Source of the DNA: Nioella nitratireducens
Lineage (GTDB): Bacteria > Pseudomonadota > Alphaproteobacteria > Rhodobacterales > Rhodobacteraceae
DNA length: 64,000 nt
Reading direction: 5' to 3'
NCBI RefSeq assembly: GCF_001879715.1
Contig: NZ_MNBW01000002.1
Span: 62,001-126,000 of the forward strand
Position 1 is the first letter of the stretch, and each line of letters starts with the position of its first letter. Shown here in pieces: positions 35,907-44,408 of this stretch. The notes under the pieces were generated by a model. The model saw only the letters and a program-made list of their open reading frames with translations, did no database searches and was not told the DNA's origin. A program made the translations under genes and the position numbers.

Positions 35907-38036
35907 TCAGCCGCGCGCTGCGCGCACCAGCTTGAGGATATCGCGCGCCGCGTCGGGAATGTTGGTGCCCGGGCCAAAGATGGCCTTCACACCCGCGTCT
36001 TGCAGGAACTCGTAGTCCTGATGCGGGATGACGCCGCCGCAGATCACGATGATATCCTCGGCGCCCTGCTCTTTCAGCGCGGCGATCAGCTTGGGCGCCA
36101 GCGTCTTGTGGCCCGCCGCCTGCGAGGAAATCCCGACGATATGCACATCGTTGTCAATGGCATCCTGCGCGGCCTCTTCCGGGGTCTGGAACAGCGGGCC
36201 GACATCCACGTCGAACCCGATATCGGCGAAGGCCGTGGCGATCACCTTTGCGCCCCGGTCGTGCCCGTCCTGCCCCATCTTGACGACCAGCATTCGGGGG
36301 CGGCGGCCTTCTTCTTCGGCGAAAGCGTCCACATCCTTCTGGATCGCGGCAAAGCCTTCATCCCCCTCGTAGGCAGCGCCATAGACCCCGGCCAGCGTCT
36401 TGACCTCGGCGCGGTGGCGGCCGAATTCCTTTTCCATCGCCATGCTGATTTCTCCGACGGTTGCGCGGGTGCGGGCCGCTTCCACGGCTGCCTCCAGCAG
36501 GTTGCCGCCCTCTTTGGCGCGGCGGGTAAGCTCGTCGAGCGCGGCCTGACACGCGGCCTCGTCGCGGGTGGCGCGGATCTTTTCCAGACTGGCGATCTGG
36601 CCTGCGCGCACCTTGACGTTGTCGACGTCGAGAATGTCGATCGGGTCTTCATGATCCTTGCGGTACTTGTTGACGCCGACGATCACTTCTTCGCCCCGGT
36701 CGATCATCGCCTGACGCCGCGCCGCCGATTCCTCGATGCGCAACTTGGGCATGCCCGAGGCCACGGCCTTGGTCATGCCGCCCATCTCCTCGACTTCCTC
36801 GATCAGTGCCCAGGCCTTCTCGGCCAGTTCGGCGGTCAGGCTTTCGACGTAGTAAGACCCCGCCAGCGGATCGACCACGTTGGTGATGCCGGTCTCTTCC
36901 TGCAAGATCAACTGCGTGTTGCGGGCAATGCGGGCGCTGAATTCGGTCGGCAGGGCAATCGCTTCGTCCAGCGCGTTGGTGTGCAACGACTGCGTGCCGC
37001 CAAGCGCTGCCGCCATCGCCTCGTAGGCCGTGCGGATGACGTTGTTGTAGGGGTCCTGCTCCTGCAAGCTCACGCCGCTGGTCTGGCAATGCGTCCGCAG
37101 CATCTTGGAGCGCGGGTTCTTCGCCCCGAACTCATCCATGATGCGGTGCCACAGCAGCCGCGCGGCGCGCAGCTTGGCGGCCTCCATGAAGAAATTCATG
37201 CCGATGGCGAAGAAAAAGCTCAGCCGCCCAGCGAACTTGTCCACGTCCATTCCGGCCTCGATCGCGGCGCGCACATATTCGCGCCCATCGGCCAGGGTAT
37301 AGGCCAGCTCTTGCACCAGGTTCGCGCCCGCTTCCTGCATGTGATAGCCGGAAATCGAGATCGAGTTGAAGCGCGGCATCTCGTTCGAGGTATATTCGAT
37401 AATGTCCGAGATGATCCGCATCGACGGCTCGGGCGGATAGATATAGGTATTGCGGACCATGAACTCCTTCAGAATGTCGTTCTGAATGGTCCCCGACAGC
37501 ACGTCACGGGAATGGCCCTGCTCTTCGCCGGTGACGATGAAATTGGCGAGGATCGGAATGACCGCGCCATTCATGGTCATCGACACGGAAATCTGATCCA
37601 GCGGGATGCCGTCGAACAGGATCTTCATGTCCTCGACGCTGTCGATGGCGACGCCTGCCTTGCCCACATCGCCCTCGACGCGCGGGTGGTCGCTGTCATA
37701 ACCCCGGTGCGTGGCAAGGTCGAAGGCGACCGAGACGCCCTGTTGCCCGGCGGCCAGCGCCTTGCGGTAGAAGGCGTTGGAGTCCTCTGCCGTGGAAAAG
37801 CCCGCATATTGCCGGATCGTCCACGGGCGGCCCGCATACATCGTGGCCTTGACGCCCCGGGTAAACGGCTCTTGCCCCGGAACGCTGCCCATATGCGGCA
37901 GCGCGGCGGTGTCGTCTTGGGTGTAGAGGGGCTTGACGGTGATCCCCTCCAGCGTGTCCCAATCCAGGGCCTCCAGCGGACGGCCCCGCAATTCCTTTTC
38001 GGCCAGCTCGCGCCAGGCGTCGGTCTTTTCGCTCAT
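35907..38036 (-). CDS. scpA: Methylmalonyl-CoA mutase (B12-dependent)
   Basis: Adenosylcobalamin enzyme converting methylmalonyl-CoA to succinyl-CoA, the last step of propionyl-CoA assimilation. The 709-residue protein has the catalytic barrel ([38 protein letters not shown]) and a C-terminal B12 domain with DGHDRG carrying the lower-ligand histidine H592, then [10 protein letters not shown] and ICGGVIP. The ATG at 38036 begins [16 protein letters not shown], as in homologues. Same strand as pccA and pccB, separated by one oppositely oriented gene. It depends on the cobT/cobS pathway. Confidence 0.96.
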   Translation of the reverse strand: MSEKTDAWRELAEKELRGRPLEALDWDTLEGITVKPLYTQDDTAALPHMGSVPGQEPFTRGVKATMYAGRPWTIRQYAGFSTAEDSNAFYRKALAAGQQGVSVAFDLATHRGYDSDHPRVEGDVGKAGVAIDSVEDMKILFDGIPLDQISVSMTMNGAVIPILANFIVTGEEQGHSRDVLSGTIQNDILKEFMVRNTYIYPPEPSMRIISDIIEYTSNEMPRFNSISISGYHMQEAGANLVQELAYTLADGREYVRAAIEAGMDVDKFAGRLSFFFAIGMNFFMEAAKLRAARLLWHRIMDEFGAKNPRSKMLRTHCQTSGVSLQEQDPYNNVIRTAYEAMAAALGGTQSLHTNALDEAIALPTEFSARIARNTQLILQEETGITNVVDPLAGSYYVESLTAELAEKAWALIEEVEEMGGMTKAVASGMPKLRIEESAARRQAMIDRGEEVIVGVNKYRKDHEDPIDILDVDNVKVRAGQIASLEKIRATRDEAACQAALDELTRRAKEGGNLLEAAVEAARTRATVGEISMAMEKEFGRHRAEVKTLAGVYGAAYEGDEGFAAIQKDVDAFAEEEGRRPRMLVVKMGQDGHDRGAKVIATAFADIGFDVDVGPLFQTPEEAAQDAIDNDVHIVGISSQAAGHKTLAPKLIAALKEQGAEDIIVICGGVIPHQDYEFLQDAGVKAIFGPGTNIPDAARDILKLVRAARG

Positions 38037-38183
38037 CGTGTCCGGTCCTCTCTTGCTTCGCTCTGCGCGGTGTGGCCGGTGGCCCCCGCCCGCGCGGCGT
38101 CCCGACGCGGGGGGTGCCCCGCGCAATCATCCCTCTTCGCTTTCGCGCAGACCCCGCCTATATCTTTGACAAACGGAGGTTCC

Positions 38184-38651
38184 ATGCGCGCAGCCCTATC
38201 CCTGATCCTCGCCGTCGCGATCGCCCTGCCCGGGCTGGCGCTGGCGCAGGACGTTCCCCCCACGCTGACGGAAGAGGCCGAAGACGCCCCCCCGACGCTT
38301 ATGATCATCGACGCGGCCGAAACCACGCTGGACGAGCATTTGTGGGCCTCTCGCCCGCTGGTCGTCTTTGCCGACACCCCGCGCGACCCGCGCTTCCAGG
38401 AACAGCTCGACCTGCTGCTGGCCCGCCCCGGCCCGCTGATCGAGCGGGACGTGGTGGTGATCTTCGACTCCAACCCCGACGGAAACAGCGCTATCAGGCA
38501 GCATTTGCGCCCGCGCGGCTTTTCGCTGGTTCTGCTGCAACGCGACGGGCAGGTCGCGTTCCGCAAGCCCAACCCGTGGGACGTGCGCGAAATCACCCGT
38601 GCCATCGACAATTTGCCGATGCGGATCGAAGAGATCGGCCAGTCGCAGTAA
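38184..38651 (+). CDS. Secreted DUF4174 domain protein
   Basis: A 155-residue protein with a clear signal peptide (MRAALSLILAVAIALPGLALA, cleavage near 22) followed by an acidic linker and a DUF4174 domain (about 45-145: LDEHLWASRPLVVFADTPRDPRFQEQL). The domain is found in bacterial exported proteins and in some vertebrate extracellular proteins; its function is unknown, with a thioredoxin-like fold suspected. ACGGAGG precedes the ATG. It is the only plus-strand gene inside the propionyl-CoA locus, so it has its own promoter between 38037 and 38183. Confidence 0.8.
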   Translation: MRAALSLILAVAIALPGLALAQDVPPTLTEEAEDAPPTLMIIDAAETTLDEHLWASRPLVVFADTPRDPRFQEQLDLLLARPGPLIERDVVVIFDSNPDGNSAIRQHLRPRGFSLVLLQRDGQVAFRKPNPWDVREITRAIDNLPMRIEEIGQSQ

Positions 38652-38659
38652 CCCTGCGG

Positions 38660-38678
38660 GGGCCGGGTCGCCCGGCCC
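38660..38678. terminator. Perfect hairpin between DUF4174 gene and pccA
   Basis: GGGCCGGG (38660-38667), loop TCG, CCCGGCCC (38671-38678). The stem is eight perfect GC pairs, 8 bases after the DUF4174 gene stop and 54 bases beyond the pccA stop. No T-run, so termination is probable rather than certain. Confidence 0.55.
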
Positions 38679-38732
38679 GAACTGCGCCGCTGGCGGAAAG
38701 CCAAACATATCCGGGCCGCGCAGGTCATCGCC

Positions 38733-40778
38733 TTATTCGAACTCCATGATCACGTCGTCCACCGCCAGGCTGTCGCCGGGGCCGGCATTGACCTTGGCGA
38801 CCACGCCCTTGCGCTCGGCGCGCAGGATGTTCTCCATCTTCATCGCCTCGACCGTGCAGAGCGCCTGGCCCTCCTGCACCTCTTGCCCCACCTCCACGTC
38901 GACCTTCACGATCAGGCCAGGCATTGGGCACAACAACAGCTTGGACGTGTCGGGCGGCAGTTTTTCCGGCATCAGCGCGGCCAGTTCGGCTTGGCGCGGC
39001 GTGCGCACGACCACCTTCAGATCCGCCCCGCGATAGCGCAGACGCGCACCGCCGCGAATGAACTCGGTCTTCACGATCATCGGCGCGCCGCCCACGGTGC
39101 CGCTGAATACGGTGTCGCCAAGCGTCCAGTCCGACACCACCCGCAGCGTGGTGCCATCCGCCAGCCGCACATCGGTGCCGCCATCGGCATGTTCCACATG
39201 CACCGGGACCGCCTCTTTGCCGATGAAGGCCACCCAATCGGGATCGACACGGCGTTTGTGGTTGGCCATCGCACCCGAAATCTGCGCCGCGCGCTCTTCC
39301 TTCAGGATCTTCAAGTGGGCGGCCACGGCGGCAAGCCGCTCGACCGTTTTCTGGTCCGGCGTCACGCCTGCGAACCCGTCAGGGTATTCCTCGGCGATGA
39401 AAGCCGTGGTTATGTTGCCGGAGGTGAACCGGGGGTGGTCCATCACGGCTGCAAGGAAGGGCAGGTTGTGGCCAATGCCTTCCACCTCGAACGCGTCGAG
39501 CGCGTTGCGCATCGCCTCGATGGCCTCGGCGCGGGTCGGCGCCCATGTGCAGAGTTTGGCGATCATCGGGTCGTAATACATGCTGATTTCGCCACCTTCG
39601 AACACGCCGGTATCGTTGCGCACGGCGATCTCTCCGGCGGGGGCGTCGCCCTGCCATTTGCCATTGGCCAAAAGCGGCCCGGCAGCGATTTCCAGCGGCG
39701 GGCGATAGCGGGTCAGCCGCCCGATCGACGGCAGGAAATTGCGATAGGGATCTTCCGCGTAGAGGCGGTTCTCGATGGCCCACCCGGTCAGCTTCACATC
39801 GTCTTGCGTGATGCTGAGCGGCTCGCCAGCGGCGACGCGGATCATCTGTTCCACAAGGTCCACGCCGGTGATCAGTTCGGTCACCGGATGTTCCACCTGA
39901 AGGCGGGTGTTCATTTCCAGGAAGTAGAAGTTCTTTTCGCCATCGACGATGAATTCCACGGTGCCCGCGCTGGCATAGCCCACGGCCTTGGCCAGCGCGA
40001 CGGCCTGTTCGCCCATGGCGCGGCGTGTTTCTTCGTCGAGGAAGGGCGACGGCGCCTCTTCCACCACCTTCTGGTTGCGGCGCTGGATCGAGCATTCGCG
40101 TTCGCCCAGATATACGCCGTTGCCATGCTGGTCGCAAAGCACCTGGATTTCGATGTGGCGCGGCTGCGTGACGAATTTTTCGATGAAGATCCGGTCATCG
40201 CCAAAGCTGCTGGCGGCCTCGTTCTTGGAGGATTGGAAACCTTCGCGCGCTTCCTCGTCGGTCCACGCGATCCGCATCCCCTTGCCGCCGCCGCCGGCAC
40301 TGGCCTTGATCATCACGGGATAACCGATCTGGTTCGAGATCTTTACCGCTTCGTCGGCATCCTCGATCAGGCCCATATAGCCCGGAACCGTGCTGACCTC
40401 GGCCTCTTGGGCGATCTTTTTCGAGGTGATCTTGTCGCCCATGGCTTCGATGGCACCGACGGGCGGGCCAACGAAGGCCACGCCCTCGGCGGCCAACGCC
40501 TCGGCGAATTTGGCGTTTTCGGACAGGAACCCATAGCCCGGATGCACAGCCTTCGCGCCCGAGGCGCGAATGGCCTCCATCACCTTGTCGATGACGATAT
40601 AGGACTGGTTGGCCGGGGGCGGGCCGATATGGATGGCCTCATCCGCCATCTGCACATGCAGCGCGTGCTTGTCCGCGTCTGAATAGATCGCGACGGTGGG
40701 AATCCCCATCTTGCGGGCGGTTTTCATGACGCGGCAGGCGATTTCGCCCCGGTTCGCGATCAGGATCTTGTTGAACAT
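38733..40778 (-). CDS. pccA: Propionyl-CoA carboxylase alpha subunit (biotin-containing)
   Basis: Biotin carboxylase plus biotin carrier subunit, 681 residues; with PccB it makes methylmalonyl-CoA. N-terminal FNKILIANRGEIACRVMKTA begins the biotin carboxylase domain (about 2-447, with the glycine-rich KASAGGGGKGMR loop). A linker/BT domain follows, and the carrier domain has AMKMEN with the biotinylated lysine K647. It lies downstream of the small lipoprotein gene on the minus strand. Confidence 0.96.
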   Translation of the reverse strand: MFNKILIANRGEIACRVMKTARKMGIPTVAIYSDADKHALHVQMADEAIHIGPPPANQSYIVIDKVMEAIRASGAKAVHPGYGFLSENAKFAEALAAEGVAFVGPPVGAIEAMGDKITSKKIAQEAEVSTVPGYMGLIEDADEAVKISNQIGYPVMIKASAGGGGKGMRIAWTDEEAREGFQSSKNEAASSFGDDRIFIEKFVTQPRHIEIQVLCDQHGNGVYLGERECSIQRRNQKVVEEAPSPFLDEETRRAMGEQAVALAKAVGYASAGTVEFIVDGEKNFYFLEMNTRLQVEHPVTELITGVDLVEQMIRVAAGEPLSITQDDVKLTGWAIENRLYAEDPYRNFLPSIGRLTRYRPPLEIAAGPLLANGKWQGDAPAGEIAVRNDTGVFEGGEISMYYDPMIAKLCTWAPTRAEAIEAMRNALDAFEVEGIGHNLPFLAAVMDHPRFTSGNITTAFIAEEYPDGFAGVTPDQKTVERLAAVAAHLKILKEERAAQISGAMANHKRRVDPDWVAFIGKEAVPVHVEHADGGTDVRLADGTTLRVVSDWTLGDTVFSGTVGGAPMIVKTEFIRGGARLRYRGADLKVVVRTPRQAELAALMPEKLPPDTSKLLLCPMPGLIVKVDVEVGQEVQEGQALCTVEAMKMENILRAERKGVVAKVNAGPGDSLAVDDVIMEFE

Positions 40779-40830
40779 GGGTCCCTTGTCCTCCTCTTAC
40801 GCCGGGGCCGTCGCGGCGGGCGTGAAAACG

Positions 40831-40867
40831 AAAAAAGACCACCGGGGGCTGTCAGCCCCTGATGGTC
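40831..40867 (-). terminator. Rho-independent terminator after the small lipoprotein gene
   Basis: On the minus strand a long stem (GACCATC-AGGGGCT / AGCCCCC-GGTGGTC, 40837-40867) is followed by six T (complement of 40831-40836). It separates the lipoprotein gene from pccA, which starts about 50 bases further on. Confidence 0.85.
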
Positions 40868-40917
40868 CGGTCACTACGGATGCGGTCTGCGCCGAAGCGC
40901 AGCCGTTATGCCTCAGT

Positions 40918-41124
40918 TCAGCGGCAGGCCCTGAACACTTCGTCGCAGAGCGCGCCAACAGCGGCGCCGCCGATGACACCGGTTGCAACACTGCCGCCCA
41001 CGGCGGCTGCACCGACACCGCCGACAGCGGCGCCAACCGCCGCGCGGTCAAGGTCAGTCGTGGCGAAACAGCCCGACAGGCTGCCCGCAATGGCGCAAAC
41101 CGCAACAATTCTGAAAATTCGCAT
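40918..41124 (-). CDS. Small glycine-zipper lipoprotein
   Basis: A 68-residue protein with a lipoprotein signal (lipobox LSGC, acylated Cys at 19) followed by an Ala/Gly-rich repeat (AAVGAAVGGVGAAAVGGSVATG) like the glycine zippers of outer-membrane lipoproteins. It ends in CDEVFRACR with two further cysteines. Function unknown, probably envelope-associated. It has terminators on both sides, one about 50 bases before its ATG, so it is likely a separate short transcript or an attenuated one. Confidence 0.75.
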   Translation of the reverse strand: MRIFRIVAVCAIAGSLSGCFATTDLDRAAVGAAVGGVGAAAVGGSVATGVIGGAAVGALCDEVFRACR

Positions 41125-41172
41125 CTTACTCGTGCCTCTTCCCGTTCTTTTTTTGCGTGGCGTGCGTCACCC

Positions 41173-41212
41173 TGTAAAAAAGACGGCCCGCCGTCATTGC
41201 CGACGGGCCGCT
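41173..41212 (-). terminator. Terminator-like hairpin downstream of the pccB-linked unknown genes
   Basis: CGGCCCG pairs with CGGGCCG (within 41177-41212), with an additional inner pairing possible, followed on the minus strand by six T (complement of about 41171-41176). It lies about 165 bases after the last unknown gene of the pccB unit and about 50 bases before the lipoprotein start. Confidence 0.7.
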
Positions 41213-41377
41213 CTGAAGGGGAAGGGTAACACGTCACATTACCACCGACCCGGTTGAAGCTGGGGACTTGGGTCGGCAAGCTGACGTTTGCACGGGCTGC
41301 GCTGCCGGGAAAGCACTGATAGAGTCCGGCGAATATATGGGCGCAAAACTGCGCAATTCCGGGCAGCGTAGGCAGGT

Positions 41378-41752
41378 TCATGCCGACCCCTCTTCCCAGA
41401 TGCCAGATCCATCGAACGCCTCGGGGAACGAGGCCCGCGCGCGGGGCACGTCCAGGCGCAACAGGGCCTCGTAATCGGACGGATCGAAGGGATCGTCGAC
41501 GGCGATCACCTCTCGGCCAAACAGCCATGACAGGCGTCCGGCATCAAGGTTGCCGCGCGCGAAGGGATCTTCCCCGAAGAACAGCCACAGCGCCTCGACA
41601 AAGGCGGCGTCCGCGCGCCGGTCGGCGGGGCGACGGTCGGCAAAGCGTTCGCGGGCAACCAGCGGCGTCGGTCCGTTCTTGTTGTCGCGGCGAATGGTGA
41701 ACTGGTAGTCGGTGCCCGGCATACGGCTGGGGAAACCACGATGCTTGATCAT
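41378..41752 (-). CDS. Conserved-looking hypothetical protein in the pccB-pccA interval
   Basis: A 124-residue soluble protein with no recognised domain. It is rich in Asp, Arg and Phe; the core ADAAFVEALWLFFGEDPFAR and RLSWLFGREVIAVDDPFDPSDYEALL look like helical, acidic packing segments. The start at 41752 (MIKHRGFPSRM) is preferred; an ATG ten codons later is possible. It is the third gene after pccB on the same strand, 61 bases after the lipoprotein gene of the cassette. The location suggests a link to propionyl-CoA metabolism, but no function can be stated. Confidence 0.65.
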   Translation of the reverse strand: MIKHRGFPSRMPGTDYQFTIRRDNKNGPTPLVARERFADRRPADRRADAAFVEALWLFFGEDPFARGNLDAGRLSWLFGREVIAVDDPFDPSDYEALLRLDVPRARASFPEAFDGSGIWEEGSA

Positions 41753-41813
41753 GCGCCTGCCCCCCCGATGAACCGGCAAACGGGGGCGAGGGGCGAAAGA
41801 CAAGGCGATATCA

Positions 41814-42206
41814 TCAGAAATCCTCCCAGATGCAGGCGCCGTCCTGAAGGCGGTATCCGGCGAAAACCTGCGTGACGTCAGGGGCGGGCGTGCCGCGTTC
41901 CACCATCTCGCTCATGATCTGCACGACGATCTGGTCGGGCGATGTCACCTGTTCCTGCGCGGCGGGCAAGCCCCATTCGGTGCAGAGCAGGACGGTATCC
42001 TCGGCCATGTCCGCCGCCGTGATCCGTTGCCCGGCCAGACCGGGGGCCAGCACCTGAAGGATCATCCAGGTTTCGCCACCGGGCTGTTCCTCCAACAGCG
42101 TGCCCGCGCGCTCGACCTCCAGCCCGCCGGGCAAGGTCATGGTCGCGCCGTCGTCCCGGCACCCTGCCAGCGCGGCCACGGCGAATATCAACAGCGCGCG
42201 CCTCAT
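41814..42206 (-). CDS. Putative lipoprotein of unknown function
   Basis: A 130-residue protein beginning MRRALLIFAVAALAGC, a lipoprotein signal with acylation cysteine at 16. The mature part has GGETWMILQVLAPGLAG, then DTVLLCTEWGLPAAQEQ, and ends in CIWEDF. Two cysteines could form a disulphide. Its ATG overlaps the stop of the preceding gene (ATGA at 42203-42206), so translation is coupled. Likely periplasmic or outer-membrane anchored; role unknown. Confidence 0.72.
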   Translation of the reverse strand: MRRALLIFAVAALAGCRDDGATMTLPGGLEVERAGTLLEEQPGGETWMILQVLAPGLAGQRITAADMAEDTVLLCTEWGLPAAQEQVTSPDQIVVQIMSEMVERGTPAPDVTQVFAGYRLQDGACIWEDF

Positions 42207-42547
42207 GTCCGTGCCCCGGCATGGGCCGCCCATCGGGCGCGGTTCATGGGACAGGACAGCACAGCCGCGATCCGGGTTTCGAGGCCCGCGCGGGGGGCGG
42301 GGCCCTCGACCCGCCCGCCCGCACGCAGCCTCAGCCCATGGTCCCGCTCCTCAACATGAACCACGGGGGAAAAGCCGCGCACGTCCTTCAAAGCGCGCCA
42401 CATGTCCTGACGGACCTGTTGCGCAAGGCGCAGCTTTCCCATCTTGGGAAACTCGGCCATCACACCGATATCGAAACGCGGCGGCAGGCGCCGCGCCAGT
42501 GTGAGAGACGCGCCATCGCGCAGGATATGCCAGCGGCGCGCGCTCAT
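42203..42547 (-). CDS. Hypothetical basic protein downstream of pccB
   Basis: A 114-residue arginine-rich protein starting MSARRWHILRDG. It is followed by RRLPPRFDIGVMAEFPKMGK and LAQQVRQDMWRALKDVRGFSPVVHVEE, suggesting an alpha/beta fold with a conserved RQDMWRAL helix. GGAG lies 10 nt before the chosen ATG; an ATG seven codons earlier (42568) is possible. It is the first of three unknown genes after pccB and is coupled to the next by an ATGA overlap. No function recognised. Confidence 0.65.
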   Translation of the reverse strand: MSARRWHILRDGASLTLARRLPPRFDIGVMAEFPKMGKLRLAQQVRQDMWRALKDVRGFSPVVHVEERDHGLRLRAGGRVEGPAPRAGLETRIAAVLSCPMNRARWAAHAGART

Positions 42548-42612
42548 GCGCGGCACGCTCCGATCCATATGACAATCTGTGTCTGGCACATCGTTTGGGT
42601 ATCCTTGGGTTT

Positions 42613-42650
42613 CCCCCGCCCCACTGACCTGAAGAGGTATGGGACGGGGG
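42613..42650 (-). terminator. Hairpin directly after pccB
   Basis: CCCCCGCCCCA (42613-42623) pairs with TGGGACGGGGG (42640-42650) with one G.U-type mismatch. It lies between pccB and the first unknown gene on the minus strand, without a T-run. It may partially terminate or protect the pccB mRNA, lowering expression of the three downstream genes. Confidence 0.5.
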
Positions 42651-42667
42651 CTGGCCGGGAAAGAAGC

Positions 42668-44200
42668 TCAAAGGGGAATGTTATCGTGCTTCTTCCACGG
42701 ATTCTGTAGCCGCTTGCCCCGCAGCGAGGCAAAGGCCCGGCAAACGCGGCGGCGGGTGGACCGGGGCTGGATCACCTCGTCGATGAAGCCACGCTCGGCC
42801 GCGACGAAAGGGTTGGCGAACCGGTCTTCGTAATCGGCTGTATGGGCCGCGATCTTCCCGGCATCGCCCAGGTCGCCGCGGTGGATGATCTCGGTCGCGC
42901 CCTTGGCCCCCATCACCGCGATTTCCGCCGTCGGCCACGCATAGTTGAAATCGCCCCGGATGTGCTTGGAACTCATCACGTCATAAGCGCCGCCATAAGC
43001 CTTGCGGGTGATCACCGTCACTTTCGGCACCGTCGCCTCACCATAGGCAAACAGCAGCTTGGCTCCGTGCTTGATGACCCCGCCATATTCCTGGCTGGTC
43101 CCCGGCAGGAAGCCGGGCACATCGACAAGCGTCAGGATCGGAATTTCAAACGCATCGCAGAACCGAACGAACCGCGCCGCCTTGCGGGAACTGTCAATAT
43201 CCAGACAGCCCGCCAGCACCATCGGCTGGTTCGCCACCACGCCCACGGTGGACCCTTCCAGCCGGATGAAGCCGGTCAGGATGTTCTTGGCGAAATCTTC
43301 CTGGATCTCGTAAAAATCGCCCTCGTCCGCGACCTTCAGGATCAGCTCTTTCATGTCATAGGGGCTGTTGGCGTTGTCGGGGATCAGCGTATCGAGGCTG
43401 TCCTCGATCCGGCCCGGATCGTCAAAGAACGGCCGGACGGGGGGTTTTTCGCGGTTGTTCAGCGGCAGGAAGTCGACGAGGCGGCGCACTTCGGCCATCG
43501 CTTCCACGTCATCGTCGAACGCGCCATCGGCGACCGAGGATTTCTTGGTATGGGTCGAGGCCCCGCCCAGTTCCTCGGCGGTCACATGCTCGTTCGTCAC
43601 CGTCTTGACCACGTCGGGGCCGGTCACGAACATGTAAGAGCTGTCTTTCACCATGAAGATGAAGTCGGTCATCGCCGGCGAATAGACCGCACCACCGGCG
43701 CAGGGGCCCATGATGACAGAAATCTGCGGCACGACACCGCTCGCCATGATGTTGCGCTGGAACACCTCGGCATAGCCCGCCAGCGAGGCGACGCCTTCCT
43801 GAATGCGCGCCCCGCCCGAGTCGTTGATGCCAATCACGGGGGCGCCGTTCTGCACCGCCATATCCATGATCTTGCAGATCTTCTCGGCATGGGTTTCCGA
43901 CAGCGAGCCGCCGAATACCGTGAAATCCTGACTGAAGACATAGACCATGCGGCCGTTCACCGTGCCCCAGCCTGTGACCACCCCGTCACCGCGCGGCTTG
44001 GAGGCCGCCATGCCGAAATCGGTGCAGCGATGGGTCTTGAACATGTCGAATTCTTCGAAAGACCCCTCATCCAGCAGCAGGTCGATCCGCTCGCGGGCCG
44101 TCAGCTTGCCCTTCGCATGCTGGCTGTCGATCCGTTTCTCGCCACCGCCCATGCGGGCCTCTTCGCGGCGATGCTCCAGTTCCTGCAGGATGTCTTTCAT
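42668..44200 (-). CDS. pccB: Propionyl-CoA carboxylase beta subunit (carboxyltransferase)
   Basis: Carboxyltransferase subunit, 510 residues, transferring CO2 from biotin to propionyl-CoA. Family segments: [22 protein letters not shown], the glycine-rich [22 protein letters not shown], and the C-terminal [20 protein letters not shown] and [11 protein letters not shown]. It heads the minus-strand unit pccB plus three unknown genes. The promoter region, shared with a divergent exporter gene, has TTTGCAAA-type palindromes also found before the ScfR-like regulator gene. Confidence 0.96.
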   Translation of the reverse strand: MKDILQELEHRREEARMGGGEKRIDSQHAKGKLTARERIDLLLDEGSFEEFDMFKTHRCTDFGMAASKPRGDGVVTGWGTVNGRMVYVFSQDFTVFGGSLSETHAEKICKIMDMAVQNGAPVIGINDSGGARIQEGVASLAGYAEVFQRNIMASGVVPQISVIMGPCAGGAVYSPAMTDFIFMVKDSSYMFVTGPDVVKTVTNEHVTAEELGGASTHTKKSSVADGAFDDDVEAMAEVRRLVDFLPLNNREKPPVRPFFDDPGRIEDSLDTLIPDNANSPYDMKELILKVADEGDFYEIQEDFAKNILTGFIRLEGSTVGVVANQPMVLAGCLDIDSSRKAARFVRFCDAFEIPILTLVDVPGFLPGTSQEYGGVIKHGAKLLFAYGEATVPKVTVITRKAYGGAYDVMSSKHIRGDFNYAWPTAEIAVMGAKGATEIIHRGDLGDAGKIAAHTADYEDRFANPFVAAERGFIDEVIQPRSTRRRVCRAFASLRGKRLQNPWKKHDNIPL

Positions 44201-44296
44201 GGGTCCCCTTCCTCCCGTGCCACGCCATCGGGCGCGGTGCGAATTCTGCGGACACCCTAACGGCTGCGCGAGGCAATGCCAGAAGAATCCGGAATA

Positions 44297-44345
44297 TTTG
44301 CAAAGTCCTTCGCTTTACAGAAGTTGCAATTGCAAATTAGCAAAG
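44297..44345. promoter_or_regulatory. Probable ScfR/PccR operator upstream of pccB
   Basis: TTTGCAAA (44297-44304, perfect palindrome), TTGCAATTGCAA (44324-44335, perfect palindrome) and TTAGCAAAG (44337-44345) lie 97-145 bases before pccB, in the divergent region shared with the exporter gene. The same TTTGCAAA core precedes the regulator gene at 45648. PccR of Rhodobacter sphaeroides is known to control pccB; assigning these bases as its site is inference. Confidence 0.6.
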
Positions 44346-44408
44346 CATCGGGGATTCTGTGCGCCGACGCACATGGACAAAGGGAAACTTGCGGCATTAA
44401 GTATCGTC

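Noticed and set aside
36000-38651. Very long plus-strand open frame opposite the mutase gene
   Set aside because: Only its last 155 codons (from 38184) encode a real signal-peptide protein; the rest is the antisense of scpA, a common effect of high GC.
41290-41371. Imperfect inverted repeat CGCTGCCGGGAA / TTCCGGGCAGCG, possible small RNA
   Set aside because: One mismatch and a loop of about 50 bases; no promoter seen, and the terminator further on is better explained as the end of the preceding operon.
40797-41381. Minus-strand frame beginning MNLPTLPGIAQF, ATGA-coupled to the unknown gene ending at 41378
   Set aside because: It would run through a terminator hairpin and over the lipoprotein gene in another frame. 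The coupling start is attractive, but the translation looks non-coding.
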